A DNA stretch of 64,000 nt from assembly GCA_963842955.1 (NCBI GenBank), contig CAWJIJ010000007.1:310001-374000 (forward strand). Reading direction: 5' to 3'. Position numbers and translations under genes: made by a program. Source of the stretch: JARFQW01 sp963842955. Lineage in GTDB: Bacteria; Pseudomonadota; Gammaproteobacteria; Steroidobacterales; XN24. The notes beneath the pieces are model-generated. The model searched no databases. It was not told the origin of the DNA and worked only from the letters and a program-made list of their open reading frames with translations. Each line of letters begins with the position of its first letter. The first letter of the stretch is position 1. Positions 42,553 to 52,540 of the stretch are shown here, piece after piece.

Positions 42553-44354
42553 GATTCGCTGAGGCGGATGGCCGCCAGGATTATGCCCACCAGGCTGTAG
42601 GTTTGCGGATAGTTACCCCAAAGCTCGCCCGTTTCGGTATTCAGATCCTCCGACAGCAGGCCCAGCCGCGTCCGGCAGGACAGGATGTTCTCGAACAAGG
42701 CCCTTGCCTCGTCACGCCGGCCCACGCTGGCCAACGCGTTGATATACCAGAACGTGCAGATGTTGAAGGCGTTCTCCGGCGCGCCGAAATCATCCTCCGC
42801 ACGATAGCGGAACAGATGGTCACCCCGCCGCAGGTTCGCCTCGATTGTTGCGAAGGTGCTCTGGTAGCGCGGATCATCCGCCGCGACGAATCCCAGTTCC
42901 TCCATCAGCAGCATGCTCGCATCCAGTTCCGGGCGGCCGAACGCTTCGGTGAAGCACTGTTGTTCGGCGTTCCATGCCTCGCGGTTGATCACCGCCCGGA
43001 TACGCTCCGCCTGCTCGTGCCAGTATCTTGCCCGGTCACTGGCCCCCATCCGCTTGGCGATGCGCTCCAGACGGTCACAGGCGGCCCAGCACATGAGGGA
43101 GGAGAAGGTATGTACCCGGCGTCTGCCGCGGTATTCCCAGAGACCCGCATCCGGCTGGTCGTGCCGTTCCACCGCCCGCTCCCCCACGGCCTCGAGCAGG
43201 CGGAACAGCTCCTGGTCGCCGCGCTGGGTGAGCCGTGAATCGAAGAAAACATGGGCCGCCGACAGGACGACGGAGCCGTAGACGTCATTCTGCACCTGCT
43301 CCCAGGCCTGGTTGCCGACGCGGACCGGTCCGTCGCCCCGGTAGCCGGACAGGGATTCGACCACCCGCTCGGTGAGCTGTTGCTCTCCGGTGATGCCGTA
43401 GACCGGCTGGAGTACGCCGCCGTCGCTGGCCACGGATACATTGACGATGTAGCGCAGATAGGCCTCCATCGTTCGTGTCGCGCCGAGCCGGTTCAGGGCG
43501 TTCACGGTGAAGTAGCTGTCCCTCAGCCAGCAGAAGCGATAGTCCCAGCAGCGGCCGCTGCCAGGCGCCTCGGGGATCGAGGTGGTCATGGCGGCAATGA
43601 CCGCGCCGGTATCCTCGAAGGTGCACAGCTTCAGCGTGATCGCGGCGCGGATGACGGCTTCCTGCCATTCGAAGGGCACTGCGAGTCCCCGGACCCAGCG
43701 CAGCCAGTAGTCCCGGGTCATCTCGAAAAAGCGCCGCCCGGTGGTCACCACGCTGTCACGCAGACTCTCATCCGGACCGAGCAGGAGCGTGATGGGCCGG
43801 TCGAGCACGAACGGCGTTTCTTCCATCACGTAGTTGAGGGCCAGGTCGGTGGTCAGGCGCAGGGTCAGCCCCGGCATGATGTAGCGAATGTGGTTGCTGC
43901 CAAACGAGGTCTCAGGCGTCAGCGCCCCGTACTCGGCTGCCGGCCGGAGACGGGCCACTACACGGGGGCTCCCGGCCAGCGGCTCCACGTAACGGACGAT
44001 CGTGATGGGATGGAATACCCGGTCATACTGCTCGAAGCGGGGGCAGAAATCGGTGACCTTCACGCGCCCGCCGTGCTGGTCCTCGAGGATGGTTTCGAGG
44101 ATGGGTGTGTTCGGGACGTAGCGCTGTTCGGAACGTACCTGGTCAACCAGTTCGACTTCGTAGAAACCCCTTTCCGCTTGTGCCTCGCTGCCGGCAAGCA
44201 GCTTGCAGAACACCGGGTCGGAGTCGAATCTCGGCAGACAGGACCAGACGATTCGCCCCCGGTCGTCGATGAGCGCACTGATCTGGCAGTTGCCGATCAC
44301 GCCCAGTTCGAGGCTGGCGGCCTGCGCCGGCCCGGGATTAGCTACCGACGCCAT
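42534..44354 (-). CDS. Glycoside hydrolase family 15 protein (trehalase/glucoamylase-like)
   Basis: 606 residues from ATG 44354 (the start eleven codons further up overlaps the otsB fragment more deeply). The (alpha/alpha)6-barrel hallmarks are present: WDYRFCWLRDSYFTVNAL near residue 270, GNQAWEQVQNDVYGSVVL with acidic residues, HTFSSLMCWAACDRL and NICTFWYINALASVG. N-terminal beta-sandwich begins LGVIGNCQISALIDDRGR. In trehalose operons such proteins act as trehalases or regulate trehalose pools. Overlaps both otsB (17 bp) and otsA (19 bp), so the three are translationally coupled. Confidence 0.9.
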   Translation of the reverse strand: MASVANPGPAQAASLELGVIGNCQISALIDDRGRIVWSCLPRFDSDPVFCKLLAGSEAQAERGFYEVELVDQVRSEQRYVPNTPILETILEDQHGGRVKVTDFCPRFEQYDRVFHPITIVRYVEPLAGSPRVVARLRPAAEYGALTPETSFGSNHIRYIMPGLTLRLTTDLALNYVMEETPFVLDRPITLLLGPDESLRDSVVTTGRRFFEMTRDYWLRWVRGLAVPFEWQEAVIRAAITLKLCTFEDTGAVIAAMTTSIPEAPGSGRCWDYRFCWLRDSYFTVNALNRLGATRTMEAYLRYIVNVSVASDGGVLQPVYGITGEQQLTERVVESLSGYRGDGPVRVGNQAWEQVQNDVYGSVVLSAAHVFFDSRLTQRGDQELFRLLEAVGERAVERHDQPDAGLWEYRGRRRVHTFSSLMCWAACDRLERIAKRMGASDRARYWHEQAERIRAVINREAWNAEQQCFTEAFGRPELDASMLLMEELGFVAADDPRYQSTFATIEANLRRGDHLFRYRAEDDFGAPENAFNICTFWYINALASVGRRDEARALFENILSCRTRLGLLSEDLNTETGELWGNYPQTYSLVGIILAAIRLSESWEKAF

Positions 44355-44820
44355 GTTCTGCCTCCCATGCGGCATCCAGCCATGCAACGACCTGCCCAGC
44401 GCCGGTGGCCTGGAATCGGGCCGCGTTGTTTTCGGCCGGTCCGACGCGGACAGCGTCGCCCCCCATGCCGTTCACCGCCGTGAAGCCATCCTCGTCGGGC
44501 ACATCCTTGTCGACAAATATCGGCCAACGTTCCGCGACCGCCGTGCCCCTGGTTCGCCCCGAAGGCTCGAGTTCGAACACTATCTTGCCCTCCCGAAAAT
44601 GAAAGTCACCGTCCGCGGCGTTCCGCGCACGGCCAATGGCCTCCCGGGCAGCTTCTTCCCGAGCCGCGGCGCGCCGGCTGTTCAGGGCCAGCGAGACCTT
44701 CGGGCGCGGCGCCGCCCGCGCATGCTCCGGATGGCGGGCCAGCTCCAGCAGCGTGCCGTCGACATCGACGAAAAGGGCCGTCTCCGGGGTGACCGGAGGT
44801 GGCATGTTGAGGGATGACAT
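44338..44820 (-). CDS. otsB: Trehalose-6-phosphate phosphatase, internally truncated
   Basis: 160 residues against about 250 for the family. The HAD nucleophile motif LFVDVDGTLLEL (Asp19, Asp21) is intact and preceded by a good start with AGGTGGGG upstream. About 12 residues later the text jumps to PKVSLALNSRRAAAREEAAREA and KIVFELEPSGRTRGTAV, which in OtsB come after the serine-containing motif II and cap region. Roughly 85-95 residues are absent in frame. Motif IV, normally GDDVTDEDGF, reads DKDVPDEDGF, losing one of the paired acidic residues. Probably inactive. It heads the GH15-otsA operon. Confidence 0.8.
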   Translation of the reverse strand: MSSLNMPPPVTPETALFVDVDGTLLELARHPEHARAAPRPKVSLALNSRRAAAREEAAREAIGRARNAADGDFHFREGKIVFELEPSGRTRGTAVAERWPIFVDKDVPDEDGFTAVNGMGGDAVRVGPAENNAARFQATGAGQVVAWLDAAWEAEHGVGS

Positions 44821-44913
44821 GTCCCCACCTTAGAGCCTGCGCACGTAGCGCGCCAGACGACGCCGGCCATCATGGCCTCTGGTACCATGTCGCCCCCCGG
44901 GATCCTGCACACT

Positions 44914-47397
44914 ATGAAAATCTGGCACAGCCTCTACCGGGCCTTCATGGCCGTGTTCCGGCGCATCCTGTTTGTCTGGGTCCGCACGGAAACCCTCGAG
45001 CCGCAGCTGGCCCGGCTCAAGGAGCTCGGCGGCGAGAAGCCGGTCTGCTTCGTGCTGGAGGTGCCGTCGATTACCGATATGGCGGTGCTGGAACGGGAAA
45101 TCTCGAATGCCGGACTCCGGCGTCCGCTCGAAGGCCTCGGCTCGCCGCTTGACGAATGGCGTGCCGTCATATTCCTTCGCCACCAGCGTATCGGCCGCAA
45201 GCCCCACCATAGCGAACGCCTGCGGCGGCTGGTCGAGGCGGTGCGCGCCGGCGTGGTTGATGACGTCACCCTCGTGCCGGTGTCCATTTTCTGGGGCCGA
45301 TCGCCGGAGAAGGAGCAGTCGGCGTTCAAGCTGATGTTCTCGGAGGGCTGGGGCCTCGTGGGCCGTATCCGGCGCCTGTTCCAGGTCATTCTTTACGGTC
45401 GCCAGACGCTCGTTCTGTTCAGTGAGCCGGTCTCCATGCGGGTTCTGACGGCGCAGGGCGACGATGCGGAGCGCATCACCCGCAAGCTGGCAAGAGTGCT
45501 CCGGGTGCATTTCCGCCGCCTGCGCATGGCGACCATCGGGCCCGATCTTTCCCATCGGCGCATGACGGTCAATGAGGTCGTGGAATCGGCGTCGGTCCGC
45601 CGGGCGATCCGCAGGGAATCCGAGTCCGCCGGTATCTCTCTTGCCAAGGCGGAGGAGCGGGCGCGGGTCTACGCGATGGAAATCGCGGCGAACTTTTCCT
45701 ATCCCGCCATACGGTTTCTCGAACGGATCCTGACCCGCCTGTGGGATCAGCTCTATGACGGCGTCGAGGTGAACTATATCGACGGCTTGAAATCCGTCGC
45801 AGAGGGCAACGAAATCATCTATGTGCCCTGCCACCGCAGTCATATCGACTACCTGCTCCTGTCCTTCGTGATTTTCAAGAACGGCATGGTGTGTCCGCAT
45901 ATCGCCGCCGGGCTGAACCTCAACATGCCGGTGGTCGGACCGGTCCTGCGCCGCGGCGGGGCGTTTTTCATGCGACGCAGCTTCAGGGACAAGCCCCTCT
46001 ACGCGGCTGTGTTCAGCAAGTACGTTGCCTTGAACCTCGCCCGCGGGGTGCCGATCGAGTATTTCATCGAGGGAGGGCGGAGCCGCACCGGGAGACTGCT
46101 GCAGCCAAAGCCCGGCATGCTGTCGATGACCGTCACGGGCTATCTCGCTCAACCGACGCGGCCCGTGGTATTCGTGCCGGTCTATTTCGGCTACGAACGG
46201 CTCCTCGAGGGACGGACCTACGTGTCGGAGCTGGAAGGCCGGCCCAAGTCCAAGGAGAGCCTCGGTGGCCTCGCGCGCTCCCTGAAGGAGCTGAAGCGGG
46301 AGTTCGGCAAGGTTCACGTGAATTTCGGCGAGCCGATTCCGCTGGACCCGATGCTCGATGCCCAACGGCCCGGCTGGCGGGAGGAGCGGGTCGAGCCCGA
46401 GGTCCGGCCGAAGTGGGTCGGGCCTCTGGTGGACGACCTGGGCGTGCAGATTCTGACCCGTATCAATGCCGCGGCGGACGTCAACCCGGTCAATCTGCTT
46501 GCCACCGTCCTTTTGTCCACCTCCCGGGCCGCCCTCGTGGAGGGCCCCCTTATCCGACTGCTCGATCTGTACTCCCGCATCCTGGCCGAGGCGTCTTACG
46601 GGGACCGGGTGACCGTGACCGGCCTCAGCGGTGCGGAGATCGTCCGGTACGGCGAGCGCCTCGGCATGCTGGAGCGCAAGCCCCACAAGCTGGGCGACAT
46701 TATTGCCCTGAAGCCCGAGGAGACCGTGATCTCGGGCTACTACCGCAACAACGTGCTGCACCTTCTGGTGCTCCCGTCGCTGGTGGCCTGCTGTTTCCTG
46801 GATCGCGCCAGCCTGTCGGTGGGGCACGTCCGGCGCCTGGTCGCGATGGTCTATCCGTTTATACGGACGGAACTCTATCTGTCCTGGACCGAGGAAGAGC
46901 TGGAGGAACAGGTCCTCGACGGCGTCATCGACGTCCTCGTGGGATGCGGGCTGCTGATCCGGCGGAACCCGGGCGGCAGGGCCGGATTGCGCAGGCCCGA
47001 CGAGACGGATCCGGCGGCCGTGCAGCTCTCTCTTCTGGCGCGGGCCGGCCTCCCGACCCTGGAACGCTACTACATGACCATCGCCCTGTTGATGCAGCGT
47101 GGCTCGGGCGAGCTGAGCCAGGCGGAGCTGGAGCAGCTGTGCATCCTGATGGCCCAGCGCATGAGCCAGCTCCACCAGTTCAGCGCGCCGGAGTTTTTCG
47201 ACAAGAACCTGTTCCGGGCGTTTATCGGCCACCTGCGCCAGAGGGAGGTGATCCAGAAGAACGCCGAGGGCAAGCTGGTGTTTGGCGAGGCGCTGGAAAG
47301 GGCCGACCGGGACGCGCGGCTGATACTGAACGAGCGTCTTCGCCATGACATTTTGCGGGTCATAAACCTGCATCAGGAGCCGCTCCGAACGGCGTGA
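44914..47397 (+). CDS. plsB: Glycerol-3-phosphate 1-O-acyltransferase
   Basis: 827 residues from ATG 44914 (an ATG at 44872 is possible); E. coli PlsB has 807. Acyltransferase blocks: HRSHIDYLLLS with catalytic His307 and Asp312, GGAFFMRRSFRDKPLY, IEYFIEGGRSRTG and VFVPVYFGYERLLEG. PlsB makes lysophosphatidate from glycerol-3-phosphate and acyl-ACP or acyl-CoA at the inner membrane, the first step of phospholipid synthesis. The long antisense frame is a codon-bias artefact. Followed by a 414-bp non-coding stretch. Confidence 0.96.
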   Translation: MKIWHSLYRAFMAVFRRILFVWVRTETLEPQLARLKELGGEKPVCFVLEVPSITDMAVLEREISNAGLRRPLEGLGSPLDEWRAVIFLRHQRIGRKPHHSERLRRLVEAVRAGVVDDVTLVPVSIFWGRSPEKEQSAFKLMFSEGWGLVGRIRRLFQVILYGRQTLVLFSEPVSMRVLTAQGDDAERITRKLARVLRVHFRRLRMATIGPDLSHRRMTVNEVVESASVRRAIRRESESAGISLAKAEERARVYAMEIAANFSYPAIRFLERILTRLWDQLYDGVEVNYIDGLKSVAEGNEIIYVPCHRSHIDYLLLSFVIFKNGMVCPHIAAGLNLNMPVVGPVLRRGGAFFMRRSFRDKPLYAAVFSKYVALNLARGVPIEYFIEGGRSRTGRLLQPKPGMLSMTVTGYLAQPTRPVVFVPVYFGYERLLEGRTYVSELEGRPKSKESLGGLARSLKELKREFGKVHVNFGEPIPLDPMLDAQRPGWREERVEPEVRPKWVGPLVDDLGVQILTRINAAADVNPVNLLATVLLSTSRAALVEGPLIRLLDLYSRILAEASYGDRVTVTGLSGAEIVRYGERLGMLERKPHKLGDIIALKPEETVISGYYRNNVLHLLVLPSLVACCFLDRASLSVGHVRRLVAMVYPFIRTELYLSWTEEELEEQVLDGVIDVLVGCGLLIRRNPGGRAGLRRPDETDPAAVQLSLLARAGLPTLERYYMTIALLMQRGSGELSQAELEQLCILMAQRMSQLHQFSAPEFFDKNLFRAFIGHLRQREVIQKNAEGKLVFGEALERADRDARLILNERLRHDILRVINLHQEPLRTA

Positions 47398-47811
47398 TCT
47401 TGCTGCGATGCAACGCGCAGGTGAGCGGGCGCCGGTCGCTTCGGTTCCACAAGCCGCTGACTTTTCTCAACCCCTCTGACCGGCGCCGGCGGTTGCCGGC
47501 CTTTCCCTTCGATAAGGGCCGCGGGACCCCTAAGCGCTGGATTCACCGGCCCTTGCAACTCCGCGCGGCGAGTTGTTGCGTCGGACAAACGCGATCGCAC
47601 CCGTGTAGATCGCGAGCCGGCCCCCTCGCGCAAGTGATTCGGCGGGATCTGGGAAACGGCCTTAAGCCCTTGATGTTGTTTTCCGGATACGGATTCGGTA
47701 CTAATTCGCAGCAGACGCAGTGGCCCGCGGACGCAGCATGCAGCGGCCGGGATATAACGAGTAGTGGTGTGCACACACCCGAATAACGAGACCTATAAGC
47801 TGGGGAGTCAG
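47398..47811 (+). other. 414-bp intergenic region; weak promoter candidates before the DUF1302 gene
   Basis: No ORF with a credible start or family match. TTGTTT (47676-47681), 17 bp, TACTAA (47699-47704) is a weak promoter candidate. A GTGTGCACAC palindrome at 47767-47776 lies 36 bp before the DUF1302 start and may be an operator. No terminator with a U-run follows plsB. Confidence 0.3.
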
Positions 47812-49912
47812 ATGAGAACGAATCCCTTCTCCGCCCGTTCGGGCGGGAGTTCGCTGGTGGCAGCGTCAGTGGCAGCCGCCCTTGCGGTTGGGCTGGCCGC
47901 TTTTCCGAAACAGGCCGATGCCTTCGAATGGACCGCGGGCGACAACTGGACCGGCAGTTTCGATACCACGTTCAGCTACGGGGCCCGCTGGCGGGTCGAA
48001 GGCCGGGATGGTCGAATCATCTCGACCAGCGCCGGCGGCCGGGGCCGCAGCGGCAACATCGATGACGGCAACCTGAACTACGACACCGGCCTGGTGTCCA
48101 GCGCCATCAAGGCCACCTCCGAGCTCGAACTCACATTCAATCAAAAATACGGCATCTTCGTGCGCGGCACCGGCTTCTACGATTTCGAAGCCAACGAGAC
48201 CGAAAGAACGGACATCGACAATTCCATCGACGACAAGGTGGAAGGCAAGTTCGACCTGCTAGACGCCTTCGCCTATGCGCGTTTCAACATCGGCAGCATG
48301 CCCGCCCAGTTTCGTATCGGCGACCAGGTGATCAGCTGGGGCGAGAGTACGTTCATTCAGAACGGCATCAATATCATCAACCACATCGACGTCTCGAAGC
48401 TGCGGGTGCCCGGCGCGGAGCTGAAGGAAGCCCTGCTGCCCCAGGACATCGCGTTCTTCAGCATCGAACCCACCCTCAATACCTCGCTGGAGCTGTTCTA
48501 CCAGTACGACTGGGACGACACCGAGCCGGACGTGGCCGGGTCGTACTTCAGCAACAATGACTTTGCCGTGGACGGCGGCCAGTTCGTGATGCTGGGCTTC
48601 GGCGCCTGGTCCGACCTGGGTACCGACTTCTCGAGCCTGGGCGGCGGGTTCTACGAGGACTTCAACAAGGTTCCGCGGGTCGGCGGCGGGACGCCGGACG
48701 ACGGCAACCAGTACGGCGCCGCGTTCCGGGTCTACTTCGACGACCTGATGAACGGCACGGAGTTCGGGTTCTACTACATCCGCTACCACAGCCGTTTGCC
48801 CGTGATCAGCGGCACCACCGGCACCCAGGCGGGGCTCGGCAACGCGGCCGGTTCGGCGACGGCCGTCGGCGGTGCGGCCCAGGCGCTGGCGGCGGGCCTG
48901 CCCTTCGATGCCGCGGTGCAGACGGCGGCCGCGCCGGGCGTGTCGGCGACCGCCGCCGGCCTCGGCGGAACCCTCAGCCAGGAAGAGGCCGTGGACCAGG
49001 CCACCATCGGCGCCAACACGTATCTCGGCGAGTCCGGACCGCGGTGGCCGGCCTGGCCGGTTCATTCGCCAGCTACCAGCTGGGCATCACGTCCAACTAC
49101 TACACCGAGTTCCCCGAGGACCTGGACCTCTACGGCATTTCCTTCAACACCTTCCTTCCGGGCGGCATTGCCTGGCAGGGCGAGGTGTCGATGAAGAAGG
49201 ACGTGCCCCTGCAGATCGACGACGTGGAGGTCCTGTTCGCGGCCCTGTCTCCGCTGGACGTCCTCAGCTGCGGCCGTTCCGGGTTCTGCCCGACCAATCC
49301 CCAGCGCCGTCGGCGCGTCTGGGCTGTTACGGCCAGCTGGGGCCGAAGGGCCTGAACCAGCGCATCCAGGGCTGGGACGAGAAGGACTGGTGGCAGTTCC
49401 AGACCACGCTGACCTATCTCAGCGGGCCGCTGCTGGGCGCCAACTCCGGCGCCTTCGTCTGGGAGGGCGGCGCGACCTACATCGACGACTTTCCGGACGG
49501 CATCAAGGGCGGGCCGAACAACCAGGGCCTGCGCTACAACGGTGAAGGCACGTCGGTTTCCGGGAATTCCTCGCTGGCCAACAGCCACTTCGGCGAGGTG
49601 GAAGGCGGGAACCACTTCCCGGACGAGTTCTCCTGGGGCTACCAGCTGATTGCCCGCCTGGACTACAACAACCTGGTGGGTCCCTGGACGGTTTCTCCCC
49701 GCGTGGGCTGGCGGCATGACGTCAGCGGCAACACGCCCGGACCCGGCGGATCGTTCCTCGAGGACCGCACCGCGCTGTCCCTGGGTGTTCGCGGCACGCT
49801 GCAGAACAAGTGGGAGCTCGACGTGAGCTATACCCAGTTCGACGGCGCCGGTCGCTACTACACGACCAACGACCGGGACTTTATCGGATTCACCGCGAGG
49901 TTCTCGTTCTAG
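47812..49912 (+). CDS. DUF1302 family outer-membrane protein (two single-base frameshifts)
   Basis: ATG at 47812 with GGGGAG upstream and a signal peptide (VAASVAAALAVGLAAFPKQADA). DUF1302 hallmarks: FNIGSMPAQFRIGDQVISWGES and INHIDVSKLRVPGAELKEALLPQD. The frame is lost near 49030-49040, resumes as AGLAGSFASYQLGITSNYYTE and PLQIDDVEVLFAAL, and is lost again near 49300-49315 before RLGCYGQLGPKGLNQ and barrel strands ending FTARFSF with a terminal Phe, the Omp85 recognition signal. Adding one base at each point gives 700 residues. Both breaks may be sequencing deletions. Predicted beta-barrel that works with the following DUF1329, Ycf48-like and RND proteins. Confidence 0.82.
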
Positions 49913-49965
49913 ACAGGACCCTTTGTCCTTGAATTCGCGAACCCGTGACGAGGAGTACAGGATTT

Positions 49966-51342
49966 ATGCTCAGGAAATCGCTTTTGACCTTGGCCGGCCT
50001 GACCGCCGCAGCCGTCGGCTGGACGTCGGCCCAGGCCGAGATATCCGCTGACGAGATCGCCCGTCTGGGCTCGGAGCTGACGCCGCTCGGGGCGATTCGC
50101 GCCGGCAACGATGCGGGCACGATTCCCGAATGGGAGGGGGGAATCACCAGCCCCGCGCAGGCCGGGTTCCCCGACTTCCGTGCCGGCGGCCACCATCCGG
50201 ATCCCTTTGCCTCCGATCAGCCCGTGTACACCGTGAACGCGGCCAACATGGGGGAACACGATGCCGTGCTGACGGATGGGCACAAGGCGCTCCTTCGCGC
50301 TTATCCGGATTACTTCATGAACGTGTATCCGACACATCGCAGCGCCGCTGTTCCGGACCGGATCTACCAGGCGACCGAGCGTGTGGCGGCGACCGCAACA
50401 CTCATCGACGGCGACAATGGCGTTGTCAATTCCATCGAGGGTATCCCGTTCCCGATTCCGGCCAACGGGGTCCAGGCAATCTGGAACCACATCCTCCGGT
50501 ATCGCGCGGACATGGCAGAGCGCACCATCGGCCAGGCCGCGGTCACCCGGGACGGCAGCTACACACTGGTGAAGTTCAGCGACAACTACCTGGGCCTCTA
50601 TGGACTCGAGGGCGTTCAGGAGTCGGACCTCGACAACGTGATCCTCTACTTCAAGCAGCGCGTGGTGGCGCCCGCCCGGCTGGCCGGAGAGCTGCTGCTG
50701 GTCCACGAAACGATGGACCAGAGCAAGGAAAACCGCCGCGCCTGGATCTACAACCCGGGACAGCGCCGGGTGCGCCGGGCGCCCAACGTGGCCTTCGATT
50801 TCCCGCGCACGGCCTCGGACGGCACCGCAACCTCTGATCAGTTCGACATGTATAACGGCAGCCCGGAGCGCTACAACTGGACGCTGGTGGGCCGCGAGGA
50901 ACGGCTGGTTCCCTACAATTCCTACAAGCTGCACAGCAACAGTCTGAAGTACACCGACATTCTGACTCCGCTGCACATCAATCCGGAACATGCCCGCTAT
51001 GAGTTGCACCGGGTGTGGGTCGTGGACGCGGTGCTGAAGGAAGGCACCCGCCACATCTACAAGAAGCGCCGGTTCTATATCGACGAGGATTCCTGGCAGG
51101 TGCTCGCGGTGGATTGCTACGACAACCGCGATGAGCTCTGGCGCGTCCAGGAGGGCCATGTCATCAACTATTACGATGTGCCCACGCTGTGGACCACGCT
51201 GGAAACGACGACCGATCTGCAGTCCGGCCGTTACCTGGCAATTGGTCTGAACAACGAAGAGCGCACGACCTACGATTTCAACGTGACGCTGGACAAGGAA
51301 GATTTCAGCGTGGCTTCGCTGCGGCGGTCCGGCACCCGTTGA
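49966..51342 (+). CDS. DUF1329 family periplasmic protein (outer-membrane lipoprotein-sorting-like)
   Basis: 458 residues from ATG 49966 after AGGA. Signal peptide RKSLLTLAGLTAAAVGWTSAQA, then LTPLGAIRAGNDAGTIPEWEGG, the DUF1329 start, and repeated beta-strand text including RRAWIYNPGQRRVRRAPNVAFD and DEDSWQVLAVDCYDNRDELW. The fold is related to LolB/LppX-type lipid-binding half-barrels. It is 53 bp behind the DUF1302 gene and ahead of a strong terminator, and DUF1302/DUF1329 pairs are widely conserved in lipid-degrading gammaproteobacteria. A periplasmic carrier for a hydrophobic ligand is the likely role. Confidence 0.9.
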   Translation: MLRKSLLTLAGLTAAAVGWTSAQAEISADEIARLGSELTPLGAIRAGNDAGTIPEWEGGITSPAQAGFPDFRAGGHHPDPFASDQPVYTVNAANMGEHDAVLTDGHKALLRAYPDYFMNVYPTHRSAAVPDRIYQATERVAATATLIDGDNGVVNSIEGIPFPIPANGVQAIWNHILRYRADMAERTIGQAAVTRDGSYTLVKFSDNYLGLYGLEGVQESDLDNVILYFKQRVVAPARLAGELLLVHETMDQSKENRRAWIYNPGQRRVRRAPNVAFDFPRTASDGTATSDQFDMYNGSPERYNWTLVGREERLVPYNSYKLHSNSLKYTDILTPLHINPEHARYELHRVWVVDAVLKEGTRHIYKKRRFYIDEDSWQVLAVDCYDNRDELWRVQEGHVINYYDVPTLWTTLETTTDLQSGRYLAIGLNNEERTTYDFNVTLDKEDFSVASLRRSGTR

Positions 51343-51354
51343 CGCCCGATGCAG

Positions 51355-51392
51355 CGCCGCAACGCCGGCTTCGGCCGGCGTTGCGGCGTTTT
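51355..51392 (+). terminator. Intrinsic terminator after the DUF1329 gene
   Basis: CGCCGCAACGCCGGC (51355-51369) and GCCGGCGTTGCGGCG (51374-51388) form a perfect 15-bp stem with a TTCG tetraloop, followed by TTTT. Strong by form. It would separate or attenuate expression between the DUF1302/DUF1329 pair and the Ycf48-like/RND pair. Confidence 0.88.
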
Positions 51393-51426
51393 CGAATGAA
51401 ACGCTGACCTTGTGAGACCGCCACCC

Positions 51427-52515
51427 ATGGCGCTACGACATCATTTCTGCGTGGCCACCGGCCTGTGTCTATCGGTTTTCGCGGCACCGTCTCCCGCGGT
51501 GGAGGGCTTCGAAGCCGACCCGGCGGAAACCGCGCCCCTCGCCGCGAGCACCCTGCTACTCGACGCCGTTCTCGTGGATGGCGCTTATGTTGCCGTTGGC
51601 GACCGCGGCCATATCCTGACCAGCAGTGACGCCGGGGAGACCTGGCAGCAGCAGGCGGTGCCGACCCGGTCGATGCTGACCGCCGTCTGGTTCCACGACC
51701 GGCAGACCGGCTGGGCCGTCGGGCACGATACCCTCGTCCTGAAAACGACGGATGGCGGGGTGACCTGGATCCCGAAGCACTATGCCCCGGATCCGGAGCA
51801 GCCGCTGTTCGATGTCTGGTTTGCCGAGGATGGCCAAAAGGGCTTCGCGGTGGGTGCCTACGGATTCCTGCTGTCCACCCGGGATGGCGGTGAAACCTGG
51901 CAGGCCGGCTCCATGGAAGCGGAGGTCTGGGACCCGGAAGCCGAGGCGGCAGCGGCGGGCGGAGAAGATGACCCGGCTACCGAGGCAGTGGCGGACGAGT
52001 CCGTGGACGACATGGACGACGAGGAAGGATTTGACGACTGGGACGACGTCGAGGGCGGCGTTCATCTGAACAAGATCAGCCAGGCCGACGACGGCACGCT
52101 CTGGATCGGAGCGGAGGCCGGCAAGTTGTATCGCTCCGATGACGGCGGCGAGACCTGGCTGCGAATTCCCACACCCTACGACGGCTCGTTCTTCGGCATT
52201 CTGCCGGTGGGCGAATCCCAGGTGCTTGCCTTCGGGCTGCGCGGCAATCTGTTTTTTACCGATGACCGGGGGGCGAACTGGACCCGGCTGGAGACGCCGG
52301 AAACCGTCTCGCTCAACGACGCGATCCAGCTCGATGACGGCCGCGTCGTCATTGTCGGCATGGCGGGCACCGTGCTCGTCGGGACCCCCGAGGGCGGGTT
52401 CGAGCTCAAACAGCAGGACGACCGCAAAGCCATCGTGCAGGTCCTGCCCGGGGATGGCTCGCTGCTTCTCTTCGGAGAAGCGGGCGCTGTGAAAATTCCC
52501 GTGCCGGCGGGCTGA
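51427..52515 (+). CDS. Ycf48-like secreted beta-propeller protein with acidic insert
   Basis: 362 residues from ATG 51427 (GTG 51412 in frame is an alternative). A weak signal segment (FCVATGLCLSVFAAPSPAV) precedes repeated Ycf48/photosystem-assembly-like blades: GDRGHILTSSDAGETWQ, TTDGGVTWIP, STRDGGETWQ, RSDDGGETWL and TDDRGANWTRLE, each with the Asp-Gly-Gly-x-Thr-Trp turn. An acidic, low-complexity insert of about 45 residues (GEDDPATEAVADESVDDMDD) interrupts two blades. Such propellers scaffold complexes at membranes. It lies 25 bp ahead of the RND gene. Confidence 0.82.
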   Translation: MALRHHFCVATGLCLSVFAAPSPAVEGFEADPAETAPLAASTLLLDAVLVDGAYVAVGDRGHILTSSDAGETWQQQAVPTRSMLTAVWFHDRQTGWAVGHDTLVLKTTDGGVTWIPKHYAPDPEQPLFDVWFAEDGQKGFAVGAYGFLLSTRDGGETWQAGSMEAEVWDPEAEAAAAGGEDDPATEAVADESVDDMDDEEGFDDWDDVEGGVHLNKISQADDGTLWIGAEAGKLYRSDDGGETWLRIPTPYDGSFFGILPVGESQVLAFGLRGNLFFTDDRGANWTRLETPETVSLNDAIQLDDGRVVIVGMAGTVLVGTPEGGFELKQQDDRKAIVQVLPGDGSLLLFGEAGAVKIPVPAG

Positions 52516-52540
52516 TCCGGACTCGAACTAAGGCGACACC

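Noticed and set aside
44830..47373. 847-codon open frame antisense to plsB
   Set aside because: GC-rich codon bias leaves the antisense frame open; no family similarity, and plsB is unambiguous on the other strand.
47767..47776. GTGTGCACAC palindrome as a definite operator
   Set aside because: Ten-base palindromes occur by chance; kept only as a remark in the intergenic entry.
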